Source: Cutibacterium acnes
GTDB taxonomy: Bacteria; Actinomycetota; Actinomycetes; Propionibacteriales; Propionibacteriaceae
Length of the DNA: 64,000 nt
Direction of reading: 5' to 3'
Assembly: GCF_003030305.1 (NCBI RefSeq)
Contig: NZ_CP023676.1
Location: forward strand, 806,001-870,000
Shown: piece after piece, positions 38,694 to 46,606 of the stretch
How positions within the stretch are numbered: the stretch's first letter is position 1
Layout: the number at the start of each line of letters is the position of its first letter
Notes under the pieces: model-generated
Told to the model about the DNA's origin: nothing
Seen by the model: only the letters and a program-made list of their open reading frames with translations
The model's database searches: none
Made by a program: the position numbers and the translations under genes

Positions 38694-40190
38694 ATGACCT
38701 CCTCCACTGAGGCCTCCACCTCGAACCCGGTCGACACTGACCAGCAGAATGTCGCCAACACCGCCGATGGATCCGTGGCGGTTGACGACCTTGGTAGCCC
38801 GGAGGCCTTTCTGGCCGCTGTGGACGCCACCATCAAGTACTTCAATGACGGCGACATCGTCTCTGGGACCGTCGTCAAGGTGGACCGCGACGAGGTCCTC
38901 CTTGACATCGGTTACAAGACCGAAGGTGTCATCCCGTCCAAAGAGTTGTCGATCAAGCACGACGTGGACCCCTTTGAGGTAGTCAACGTCGGTGATGAGA
39001 TCGAGGCCCTCGTTCAGCAGAAGGAGGACAAGGAAGGTCGTCTGATCCTGTCCAAGAAGCGTGCCCAGTATGAGCGCGCCTGGGGCACGATTGAGCAGAT
39101 CAAGGAAGAAGACGGCGTCGTCACCGGTACCGTCATCGAGGTCGTCAAGGGTGGACTTATTGTCGACATCGGCCTGCGTGGCTTCCTTCCCGCCTCTCTT
39201 GTTGAGATGCGCCGAGTCCGTGACCTCCAGCCCTACGTGGGTCAGGAGATCGAGGCCAAGATCATCGAGCTCGACAAGAACCGCAACAACGTTGTGCTGT
39301 CGCGTCGTGCGTGGCTCGAGCAGACTCAGTCTGAGGTTCGTCAGAACTTCCTGCATCAGCTGCAGAAGGGTCAGATCCGCAAGGGCGTCGTCTCCTCGAT
39401 CGTCAACTTCGGTGCCTTTGTTGACCTGGGCGGTGTGGACGGCTTAGTCCACGTCTCCGAGCTGTCCTGGAAGCATATCGACCACCCGAGCGAGGTCGTC
39501 GAGGTTGGTCAGCCTGTCACTGTCGAGGTGCTGGACGTCGACATGGATCGTGAGCGCGTCTCGCTGTCTCTCAAGGCGACCCAGGAGGATCCGTGGCAGG
39601 CGTTCGCCCGTCTGCACCAGATTGGTCAGATTGTTCCTGGCAAGGTCACCAAGCTCGTTCCGTTCGGCGCTTTCGTCCGCGTCGAGGACGGCATTGAGGG
39701 TCTGGTCCACGTGTCCGAGCTGGCCGAGCGCCACGTCGAAATCCCTGAGCAGGTCGTTAGCGTCAACGACGATGTCATGGTCAAGATCATCGACATCGAC
39801 CTCGACCGTCGCCGCATCTCGCTGTCCCTTAAGCAGGCCAACGAGGGTATCGACGTGGAGTCTGACGAGTTCGATCCGTCGCTGTACGGGATGGCTGCCT
39901 CCTATGATGAGGACGGTAACTACATCTACCCCGAGGGCTTTGATCCGGAGACCAATGAGTGGAAGCCGGGTTACGACGAGCAGCGCATCGCTTGGGAGCA
40001 GCAGTACGCCGAGGCTCAGGCTCGCTGGGAGGCTCACCGCAAGCAGGTCATCGAGGCCGAGCAGGCCGATCAGGAAGCCGCTCTTACCGATGGTGGCGCC
40101 CAGTCGTCCTACACCAGTGGCCCGGCTGAGGGTTCGCTGGCGTCCGACGAGGCTCTGCAGGCTCTTCGTGACAAGTTGACCCATAACTGA
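38694..40190 (+). CDS. rpsA: 30S ribosomal protein S1
   Basis: S1 binds mRNA and aids translation initiation. The 498-residue protein has four S1 OB-fold repeats, visible as GDIVSGTVVKVDRDEVLLDIGYKTEG, GTVIEVVKGGLIVDIGLRGF, GVVSSIVNFGAFVDLGGVDG and GKVTKLVPFGAFVRVEDGIEG, with each ending in an R(V/I)SLSLK-type strand. The C-terminal tail is acidic and Gln-rich. Four repeats and about 490 residues are normal for actinobacteria. GGAG precedes the ATG by nine bases. Strong bias to C/G-ending codons. Confidence 0.97.
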   Translation: MTSSTEASTSNPVDTDQQNVANTADGSVAVDDLGSPEAFLAAVDATIKYFNDGDIVSGTVVKVDRDEVLLDIGYKTEGVIPSKELSIKHDVDPFEVVNVGDEIEALVQQKEDKEGRLILSKKRAQYERAWGTIEQIKEEDGVVTGTVIEVVKGGLIVDIGLRGFLPASLVEMRRVRDLQPYVGQEIEAKIIELDKNRNNVVLSRRAWLEQTQSEVRQNFLHQLQKGQIRKGVVSSIVNFGAFVDLGGVDGLVHVSELSWKHIDHPSEVVEVGQPVTVEVLDVDMDRERVSLSLKATQEDPWQAFARLHQIGQIVPGKVTKLVPFGAFVRVEDGIEGLVHVSELAERHVEIPEQVVSVNDDVMVKIIDIDLDRRRISLSLKQANEGIDVESDEFDPSLYGMAASYDEDGNYIYPEGFDPETNEWKPGYDEQRIAWEQQYAEAQARWEAHRKQVIEAEQADQEAALTDGGAQSSYTSGPAEGSLASDEALQALRDKLTHN

Positions 40191-40212
40191 TTCTACTTTT
40201 CGTCGAAACTTT

Positions 40213-40243
40213 GAGGGGCTCCGCCATAATGGCGGAGCCCCTC
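40213..40243 (+). terminator. Rho-independent terminator after rpsA
   Basis: A perfect 13-bp stem GAGGGGCTCCGCC / GGCGGAGCCCCTC with an ATAAT loop, followed by GTTTGTGTTTGTT. It lies 22 bases after the rpsA stop and separates it from the haem operon. Confidence 0.92.
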
Positions 40244-40345
40244 GTTTGTGTTTGTTGGGCTGCTTGGGGGGCGAACGGTCCTTCCTTTGCCAGCTTGATG
40301 TAGGAGTCCGATTATGGGGCGCGGTTTCATGCTTGCGCGCACGAA

Positions 40346-40364
40346 TTAGGCAAGGCTAACCTTA
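40346..40364 (+). promoter_or_regulatory. DtxR/IdeR iron-box-like operator
   Basis: TTAGGCAAGGCTAACCTTA matches the DtxR/IdeR consensus TTAGGTTAGCCTAACCTAA at 15 of 19 positions with the right dyad. It lies 46 bases upstream of the htaA start, overlapping the likely promoter region (TTGCGC at 40333). Iron repression of the haem operon is inferred from established DtxR biology. Confidence 0.75.
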
Positions 40365-40410
40365 TAGGTGGCCCAAGGTGGGCCGTATTCACAACCGAAG
40401 GGGACGTCTC

Positions 40411-41814
40411 ATGACCACATCGGCCATGCGCAAAATCGTCGCCAGTGTGCTCGGGGCCATCTTGGCCCTTACCGGAGTGTTGATCACTCCGGCGGCATGG
40501 GCAGCTGGTCCGACGGTAACCGTGATACCAGTAGGTCGGGAGGGAGGTGATATCACCATCAGTGGGAAGGGATTCTCGACTACCGGCTTCGGTGTCTACG
40601 TTGCTGTGGCACCGGCCTCGGTGCCCGAGTTCTATGGCAATTCGGACAAGTTCTACGGCTATGACCCGAGCAAGGACACGACGGAGTCCCCATCGACAAT
40701 CTGGGTCTATACCCCGAGTCAAAAAGCTATTGGCTCCCGGTTCGCTCAAGGTAGGCCGATGAATAACGATGGGTCTTTTACCATCACGATGAAAGCCCCT
40801 CCCTTTGAACAAGGCAAGGATTTCGTCGTCCTCACCACGAAGGCTCATGGAGTTGGTAAGACAGATCACTCTGACGATACCCGTACTCCGGTGACCTATC
40901 GGGAAGCTACACCGGCTCCTACAGGGCCGAAGACCCCAATTGCCCCGTCGAAGCAGCCGAGTAAGCAAGCTGCCCCGTCGAAGCAGGTTAAGCCCAGTAA
41001 GCAGGCCGGCCCGAACAAGCAGAGCACGACACCACAGCAGAAGACGGCAGAACACAGGTCCCAGACTCCGGCCGCCCATCGCACCATGACCAAACAGGTC
41101 TGCACAATCGGTGCGTCCAAGGTGACCTCGGGTTCGCTGACCTGGGGTATCCGAACATCCTTCACCAGTTACCTGCGTGGTCCTATTGCCAATGGCTCGT
41201 GGAAGCTTTCGGGCGGCGCCAACTGGAACGGTTCGGCCTTCACTTTCCCTCTCACCAGCGGCTCATTCGATCCTGCTACCAAATCTGGATCTTTTAAGTA
41301 CTCCGGCTCGGTTCACATGACTGGCCATCACGGCATTCTGGACATGACGCTGGCTGAGCCTTCCCTACAGATCAAGGGCTCGACTGGGCACCTCTATCTT
41401 GACGTCAAGTCCTCTTCGATGGATGGAAAGAAAACCAACTATGGTCGCGTTGATTTTGCCACTTTCGGGGTATCGGTCTCCGGTAACGCCGCCATTAAAG
41501 GTTCGCCGGTCAAGCTGACCGCGACTGGGGCCAAGGCTTTTGCCGGTTTTTACAGGGCTGGTGAGCCGATGAACCCGTTGTCGACGAACCTCACCTTGTC
41601 AGCGGAGAAGGTCTGCCACAACGTCACTGTTGACGCTGTCACCGGAAAGGTCATCGGTGACGACTCCGGTAAGGGTGCGGGACGGGGACTGCCCGTTACC
41701 GGTGCTGAGGGCCCATCCAGTGACGAAATCGATCTCGGCATCGTCGGAGGGCTCGCCCTCACCGCCGTGGTCTCGACGGTGGTCGTCTGCCGTCGTTACG
41801 CTGCCCGGATCTGA
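40411..41814 (+). CDS. htaA: HtaA-domain haem-binding surface protein, LPXTG-anchored
   Basis: A 467-residue cell-wall protein. Signal peptide: residues 1-31 (VLGAILALTGVLITPAAWA). N-terminal beta-rich domain about 33-165, then a Pro/Lys/Gln linker (APSKQPSKQAAPSKQ), one HtaA domain about 245-405, and a sorting signal LPVTG at 427-431 with a membrane helix and RRYAARI tail. The HtaA domain keeps the tyrosine expected to ligate haem (Tyr254 in SFTSYLRG) and the GH histidine (His306 in MTGHHGILDM). Cys231 and Cys402 flank the domain and could form a disulfide. Start: ATG at 40411 after AAGGGGACGTCTC. It leads the htaA-hmuTUV operon behind a DtxR-like box. Confidence 0.9.
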   Translation: MTTSAMRKIVASVLGAILALTGVLITPAAWAAGPTVTVIPVGREGGDITISGKGFSTTGFGVYVAVAPASVPEFYGNSDKFYGYDPSKDTTESPSTIWVYTPSQKAIGSRFAQGRPMNNDGSFTITMKAPPFEQGKDFVVLTTKAHGVGKTDHSDDTRTPVTYREATPAPTGPKTPIAPSKQPSKQAAPSKQVKPSKQAGPNKQSTTPQQKTAEHRSQTPAAHRTMTKQVCTIGASKVTSGSLTWGIRTSFTSYLRGPIANGSWKLSGGANWNGSAFTFPLTSGSFDPATKSGSFKYSGSVHMTGHHGILDMTLAEPSLQIKGSTGHLYLDVKSSSMDGKKTNYGRVDFATFGVSVSGNAAIKGSPVKLTATGAKAFAGFYRAGEPMNPLSTNLTLSAEKVCHNVTVDAVTGKVIGDDSGKGAGRGLPVTGAEGPSSDEIDLGIVGGLALTAVVSTVVVCRRYAARI

Positions 41815-41858
41815 TCCGTTCGTCGAACGCCGTCATTTCGCACGCAGACAAAGTGCCG

Positions 41859-41890
41859 GCAGGGATGGGGGCACTCGTCCCCATCCCTGC
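41859..41890 (+). terminator. Intercistronic hairpin between htaA and hmuT
   Basis: A perfect 12-bp stem GCAGGGATGGGG / CCCCATCCCTGC with an 8-base loop, 45 bases after htaA and 37 before hmuT. No U-tract follows (TACATTCCC), so it is more likely a partial terminator or mRNA-stabilising element that sets the htaA to hmuTUV ratio than a complete stop. Confidence 0.6.
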
Positions 41891-41926
41891 TACATTCCCG
41901 AAAACGAGTTTCGAAAGTTGAGAACC

Positions 41927-43039
41927 ATGATCCGGATGTACCGTCGAGTTGCCGGAGTCGGCTTGGCTCTGACCATGTTGGTGGCCGGCTGTGGTCATTC
42001 CTCCTCGACCTCCCAAGGTCCTGCCACATCCTCCACGCCGGTACCGTCCGTCGCGACATCGTCGACGAGGGCGGCATCAGCCACTTCACAGGCAGCGCGG
42101 GATTTGCCTGACCCGCACACCCTTCGCGGTCTCACGGAAGTGCCAGAACTACCTGATCCGAAGCCAGTCGAGGGGTCGTCTGCCCAAAAACTTCCAGTGA
42201 CCGTCACTGACGTCGAGGGGAACAAGGTGACGATCAAAAGCACCTCGAGAATTCTCGCTCTTGACCTCTACGGCACCTTGTCACGCACCCTCATTGGACT
42301 TGGATTGGGCGACAAGATCGTCGGGCGCACTGTTTCCTCCACTGAAAAGCAGTTGCATGACCGCCCCGTGGTGACAGAAAACGGACACGTTCTTAACGTC
42401 GAGGCCGTCGCAGGTCTGAAACCGTCGGTCATCATCGCCGACCGCAGCGTGGGTCCGAAGGAGGCCCTCGATCAGCTCCGTAAATCCGGGATTCCGGTGG
42501 TGCTCGTAGATCCCCACCGCAGTGTCGGCTCCACTCCTCAGCTTATTCGCACTATTGCCGATGCCGTCGGAAAGCCTGATGCAGGCGAAGCCCTGGTGAA
42601 ACGTACCCAAGAGCAGATCGACCAGGCCAAAAAGCAGATAGCAGCATGGAAACCTGCCAAGCCGATGCGAGTCGCTTTCCTCTACGTTCGCGGAAATGCT
42701 GGCGTTTTCTTCATTCTTGGTTCTGAGAACGGGGCCAGCGAGCTTATCCAGGGGGTGGGTGCCGATGACGTCGCCTCCGACAAAGGCATAACGACCCTCG
42801 TACCTGCCAACGCCGAATCCCTGGTCTCCATCAACCCGGATGCGATCTTCGTCATGAGGGATGGGCTTGCTTCCACCGGGGGGATGAAGGGACTGCTGGC
42901 TAGAGCTGGCGTCGCTAACACCACCGCAGGGCGCAAGCAACGGGTTATTTCCATTCCTGATGGAATCTCGCTGTCTTTCGGGCCCCAAACCGGGGAGGTC
43001 CTGACCGCTGTGGCCAAGGCTTTGTACGGAGTCAAATGA
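41927..43039 (+). CDS. hmuT: Haemin ABC transporter substrate-binding lipoprotein
   Basis: A 370-residue lipoprotein with lipobox LVAGC (Cys at about residue 24) and a Ser/Thr-rich spacer. The periplasmic-binding fold of the FecB/HmuT type follows: RILALDLYGTLSRTLIGLGLGDKIVGR, LNVEAVAGLKPSVIIADRSVGPKEAL. HmuT receives haem from HtaA at the membrane and gives it to HmuUV. Start: ATG at 41927, because the frame upstream overlaps htaA. ATGA overlap with hmuU. Confidence 0.93.
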   Translation: MIRMYRRVAGVGLALTMLVAGCGHSSSTSQGPATSSTPVPSVATSSTRAASATSQAARDLPDPHTLRGLTEVPELPDPKPVEGSSAQKLPVTVTDVEGNKVTIKSTSRILALDLYGTLSRTLIGLGLGDKIVGRTVSSTEKQLHDRPVVTENGHVLNVEAVAGLKPSVIIADRSVGPKEALDQLRKSGIPVVLVDPHRSVGSTPQLIRTIADAVGKPDAGEALVKRTQEQIDQAKKQIAAWKPAKPMRVAFLYVRGNAGVFFILGSENGASELIQGVGADDVASDKGITTLVPANAESLVSINPDAIFVMRDGLASTGGMKGLLARAGVANTTAGRKQRVISIPDGISLSFGPQTGEVLTAVAKALYGVK

Positions 43040-44097
43040 GCGCCCTGTCACAGCCGGTTGTCCAGCGTTCTGGGATTGAGCGACGGACTCGGGTTCGCGT
43101 TATCTCCACCATCTGCCTCGTCATCATCGTATGTGGTTTAGTGCTGTTGTCAGCGATGGTTGGTCAGTACCGCGTCGAGGCCGCCGACGTCATCAAAATC
43201 GTTTTCGGGAGGTCGGCCACTGACGCCATGGCCGAGTCGGTGCTGTGGCAGATCCGCTTTCCGCGCATTGTTCTTGGCCTGCTAGTGGGGGCTAGTCTTG
43301 CTGTGGCCGGAGCCGTCATGCAGGCGCTGTTTTCCAATCCGCTCGCTGAACCCGGTGTCATTGGCGTGTCATCGGGGGCGGCTGTGGGGGCATCGATCAT
43401 GATTGTGGTCGCCCCCAATTTTTTGTCCGGGTTCGGGGTGCCGGCAGCGGCATTTGTGTCCGGACTGCTTGCGGCCAGTTCGGTCTACATTATGGCGCGG
43501 TCCGGACGACGAGCTGAGTCGACGACCCTAGTTCTGACTGGCATCGCGGTGACGGCCGTGTGTTCGGCTATCACCTCAATATCCACTTATGTTGCGCCGA
43601 CTACCGCCCGGGACCAAATTGTCTTCTGGCAGATGGGATCCCTGAGCGGGACAACCTGGAGTCACGTGGCAACGGTCGGGACGGTAGCCAGTGTCGGGAT
43701 TGTCTGGGCCATCCTTATTGCTGGCAAGCTCGACACTCTGGCCTTGGGTGAGAGGGCTGCAGGGCACTTGGGAGTCAACGTCAATCGGTTACGGTTGTCA
43801 TCGATAGCTTTGACAGCACTGCTAACTTCGGCGGCGGTGGCTTATGCCGGAGTTATCACATTTGTGGGGCTCATAGTGCCGCATGTTTTGAGGCTGCTCA
43901 TCGGGCCAGCCAACAAATGGCTCATCCCGTCTGCCTTGTTGGGAGGTTGTCTGTTGGTCACACTGTCCGACATCGCTGCTCGAACTGTGGTGCCCTACGC
44001 CGATCTGCCCATTGGCATCTTTACTGCCATCGTTGGCGGTCCTACTTTCTTCATATTGTTGAGACGAGGCATGGGTGGTGAGAAGGCCCTGGGATGA
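43036..44097 (+). CDS. hmuU: Haemin ABC transporter permease (FecCD family)
   Basis: A 353-residue inner-membrane permease with about ten helices. FecCD signatures: WQIRFPRIVLGLLVGASLAV, AGAVMQALFSNPLAEPGVIGVSSGAAVGAS, and the C-terminal VGLIVPHVLRLLIG with ITFVG before it. ATGA overlaps with both hmuT and hmuV indicate tight stoichiometry. Confidence 0.95.
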   Translation: MSALSQPVVQRSGIERRTRVRVISTICLVIIVCGLVLLSAMVGQYRVEAADVIKIVFGRSATDAMAESVLWQIRFPRIVLGLLVGASLAVAGAVMQALFSNPLAEPGVIGVSSGAAVGASIMIVVAPNFLSGFGVPAAAFVSGLLAASSVYIMARSGRRAESTTLVLTGIAVTAVCSAITSISTYVAPTTARDQIVFWQMGSLSGTTWSHVATVGTVASVGIVWAILIAGKLDTLALGERAAGHLGVNVNRLRLSSIALTALLTSAAVAYAGVITFVGLIVPHVLRLLIGPANKWLIPSALLGGCLLVTLSDIAARTVVPYADLPIGIFTAIVGGPTFFILLRRGMGGEKALG

Positions 44098-44873
44098 TCC
44101 GTGCGCGGGACGTGACCTTTTGTTACGGGGAGCGAAGGATCCTCGACGGGATCAACCTCGACGTCCAAGCAGGTGAATTCGTCGGTTTGCTGGGGCCGAA
44201 CGGCGCGGGTAAATCCACCCTACTGAGCGTGCTCTGTGGTGACCTTGAGGGTTGGCAGGGAACGGTTGAACTCGACGGAGCGCCTCTTCAAAAGCTCTCT
44301 CGTCCCCAGCTGGCGCTGCGTCGCTCAGTGATGCCCCAGTTCAGCGAGTTCCCTTTCTCCTATCTCGTTCACGACATTGTCATGATGGGACGATCCCCAC
44401 ATCCACGCGGCCCTGACGACGCCGTCATCGTCGATAGGGCGATGGAACGTACCGAGGTCACTGACCTTGTCGATCGAGAGGTGACGCGTCTGTCAGGTGG
44501 CGAACGCGCCCGGGTGACGTTGGCCAGGGTGCTTGCCCAGCAGGCACCCTGTGTTTTCCTTGATGAGCCGACTGCTGCCCTCGATATCTGTCATCAGGAA
44601 CGCACTATGGCGATCTGTCACGAATTGGCCGATGCGGGGTGCGCGGTCGTTGCCGTCATGCACGACGTGGCGTTGGCGGCAGCGTGCTGCGACCGGATCG
44701 CTTTGTTGTCCGGAGGAAAAATACTGGCCGTGGGGCCAGCTGTGGAGGTGCTCACCGAGGATAATCTCACCACGGTGTATCGATGGCCCATCGAGGTCGT
44801 CGCCTTGCCGGGAGGGGAGCTCGTCATCCTGCCGAGACGCGCTCGAACCGCCAGCCACGATGAGCGAAGGTAG
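44094..44873 (+). CDS. hmuV: Haemin ABC transporter ATP-binding protein
   Basis: A 259-residue ABC ATPase: Walker A GPNGAGKSTLL, Q-loop VMPQFSEF, signature LSGGERARVTLAR, Walker B CVFLDEPTAALD, H-loop VMHDVALA. It belongs with HmuTU. The MPQFSEFPFSYLVHDIVMMGRSPH stretch is typical of HmuV rather than generic FepC proteins. Two bases separate its stop from the next ABC gene, so the two CydDC-like genes are very likely in the same operon. Confidence 0.95.
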   Translation: MIRARDVTFCYGERRILDGINLDVQAGEFVGLLGPNGAGKSTLLSVLCGDLEGWQGTVELDGAPLQKLSRPQLALRRSVMPQFSEFPFSYLVHDIVMMGRSPHPRGPDDAVIVDRAMERTEVTDLVDREVTRLSGGERARVTLARVLAQQAPCVFLDEPTAALDICHQERTMAICHELADAGCAVVAVMHDVALAAACCDRIALLSGGKILAVGPAVEVLTEDNLTTVYRWPIEVVALPGGELVILPRRARTASHDERR

Positions 44874-44875
44874 CC

Positions 44876-46606
44876 ATGTCGGGTTCAGTATCGGTGATGT
44901 CGCCACAGTCGGGTTCGCGAGCCCGACGTGTGGCTGCCGTTCATATTGTGGAGGTCGTCGCTACTTGCCTTTTCCTCGTCGCAGTAGGCCAAATTATCGG
45001 TGGTCGTTTCGAGGATTTCGCCCCGGCTCCTGGCTGGTACTGGGCGATGGGCATCGGTGGGGTGGTGGCGGCTGTTGCGGCTGGGGCTGCGGTGTCGATG
45101 TCGGGCCGTCACGCCCGTGCTGAGGAGGCAGCTCTGCACGCCAAGGTTCTCGATGTTCTTTACCGTCGATCCCTCACTGGCCCGCCTGCCGCAGACGAGG
45201 GGGAACGAGTCATTACCTTAGCTACCGATAATGTTGAGCGGGTCAGTGAGTATCGTCAAGTTTTTCTCCCTGACATCCTTGCGGCCCTGGCCACTCCGGT
45301 GTTGGTGTGTCTGGTCATCCTCGTCGGTTTGGACTGGTTCACCGGCCTGGTCGTGTTACTAGCCTGCCCCCTCATTCCGACGCTGATTGGTGGATTCGTC
45401 AAGCTGTTTCGCAAGCGATCGTCAGATTCTCGTCGTGAGCGTGCCCGCCTTACTGCTCGCTACTTGGATGCTCTGTCAAATCTCGTCCTCATCCGAATGC
45501 TGGGTGCGGGACAGCGAGTGGAGGACGATCTGCGTCGACGAGGTGAGACTAACCGCGGGACCATCATGAAGCTATTGGCTGGCAATCAGATCGTCATTGT
45601 TGTCGTTGATGGTCTGTTCTCCCTGCTCTTCATCGCTATGGCTGCGGGTTTGGCCACGACGAGGTGGCAGGGTGGCGATATTTCGGCGACTTCGGCGATT
45701 ACCATCGTGCTGCTGTCGGTGCTGCTGCTGGAACCGCTGCACCAGGTCGCTGCTTTCTTCTACATCGGTATGGGGGGTATCGCCTCTCAGAAGGCACTGA
45801 GAAAGTGGTTCGACGCGGCTCCGTCAGCGCTAATGACTTCGGATTCCGCATCCTCGACGCCGACACCGCAGCGGTCAGCTCATGTCCCTGTGCCAGAGGA
45901 CGGAACTATTTGGCTGCGTAACGTCAGCGTCGGATACGGTGAAACCGAGGTCCTGCACGGGGTCAGCCTCGATATTACCCACGGTGGTCGTACCGCCATC
46001 ATTGGCCGTTCTGGGGCTGGCAAGTCGACGTTGCTTTCTGTCCTTAGCGGAACTCTGCCTCCTAAGAGCGGGGAGGTCTATGTCAGTGGTCTCGACGCCT
46101 TAACAGCTGCACCGGGGGCAATCAGGAGTATTAGTGCTTCGGTGAACCAGCGCACCTGGCTCTTTGCGGGCACCGTGGCAGACAACCTTGCGATCGCGAA
46201 CCCGAACGCCACACGTGAGCAGATGTGGGATGCATTACGACGAGCTGGCGTGGCCGACGAAGTTGAGGCGATGCCGAAGGGTCTGGACTCCGATGTGGGG
46301 GAGCAAGGAAGATTGATGTCGGGTGGGCAGGCTCAACGGATCTCGTTAGCCAGGGCTTTCCTGTCAGGACGTAACATCCTGCTGCTTGATGAGCCGACGT
46401 CTCACGTCGATGTTGATTCCGAGCGCCGCATTATCGACGCTATCTCGCAGATTAGTGACAACACCACCGTCGTGATGGTGACACATCGTCGCCGGTTGTT
46501 GAGACTGGCCCACGACGTCCAGCGGGTCAGCGCAGGCACGCTCTTACCGGCTGACGATGTCGATTCCATCGAGGATGACCGAACTGAGACGGAGGACTGG
46601 GCATGA
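44876..46606 (+). CDS. ABC half-transporter, CydD-like, in haem operon
   Basis: A 576-residue exporter-type ABC protein: six-helix membrane domain (about residues 20-300) fused to an ATPase with GRSGAGKSTLLSVLSG, MSGGQAQRISLARAF and ILLLDEPTSHVD. It pairs with the next gene (ATGA overlap). The fold is like CydD, the thiol/haem transporter of the cydABCD cluster, but no cydAB genes are nearby. Being placed directly after hmuV suggests a role in moving haem, a haem breakdown product or a siderophore. Some exporter-fold pairs (IrtAB type) import siderophores, so direction is uncertain. Confidence 0.82.
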   Translation: MSGSVSVMSPQSGSRARRVAAVHIVEVVATCLFLVAVGQIIGGRFEDFAPAPGWYWAMGIGGVVAAVAAGAAVSMSGRHARAEEAALHAKVLDVLYRRSLTGPPAADEGERVITLATDNVERVSEYRQVFLPDILAALATPVLVCLVILVGLDWFTGLVVLLACPLIPTLIGGFVKLFRKRSSDSRRERARLTARYLDALSNLVLIRMLGAGQRVEDDLRRRGETNRGTIMKLLAGNQIVIVVVDGLFSLLFIAMAAGLATTRWQGGDISATSAITIVLLSVLLLEPLHQVAAFFYIGMGGIASQKALRKWFDAAPSALMTSDSASSTPTPQRSAHVPVPEDGTIWLRNVSVGYGETEVLHGVSLDITHGGRTAIIGRSGAGKSTLLSVLSGTLPPKSGEVYVSGLDALTAAPGAIRSISASVNQRTWLFAGTVADNLAIANPNATREQMWDALRRAGVADEVEAMPKGLDSDVGEQGRLMSGGQAQRISLARAFLSGRNILLLDEPTSHVDVDSERRIIDAISQISDNTTVVMVTHRRRLLRLAHDVQRVSAGTLLPADDVDSIEDDRTETEDWA

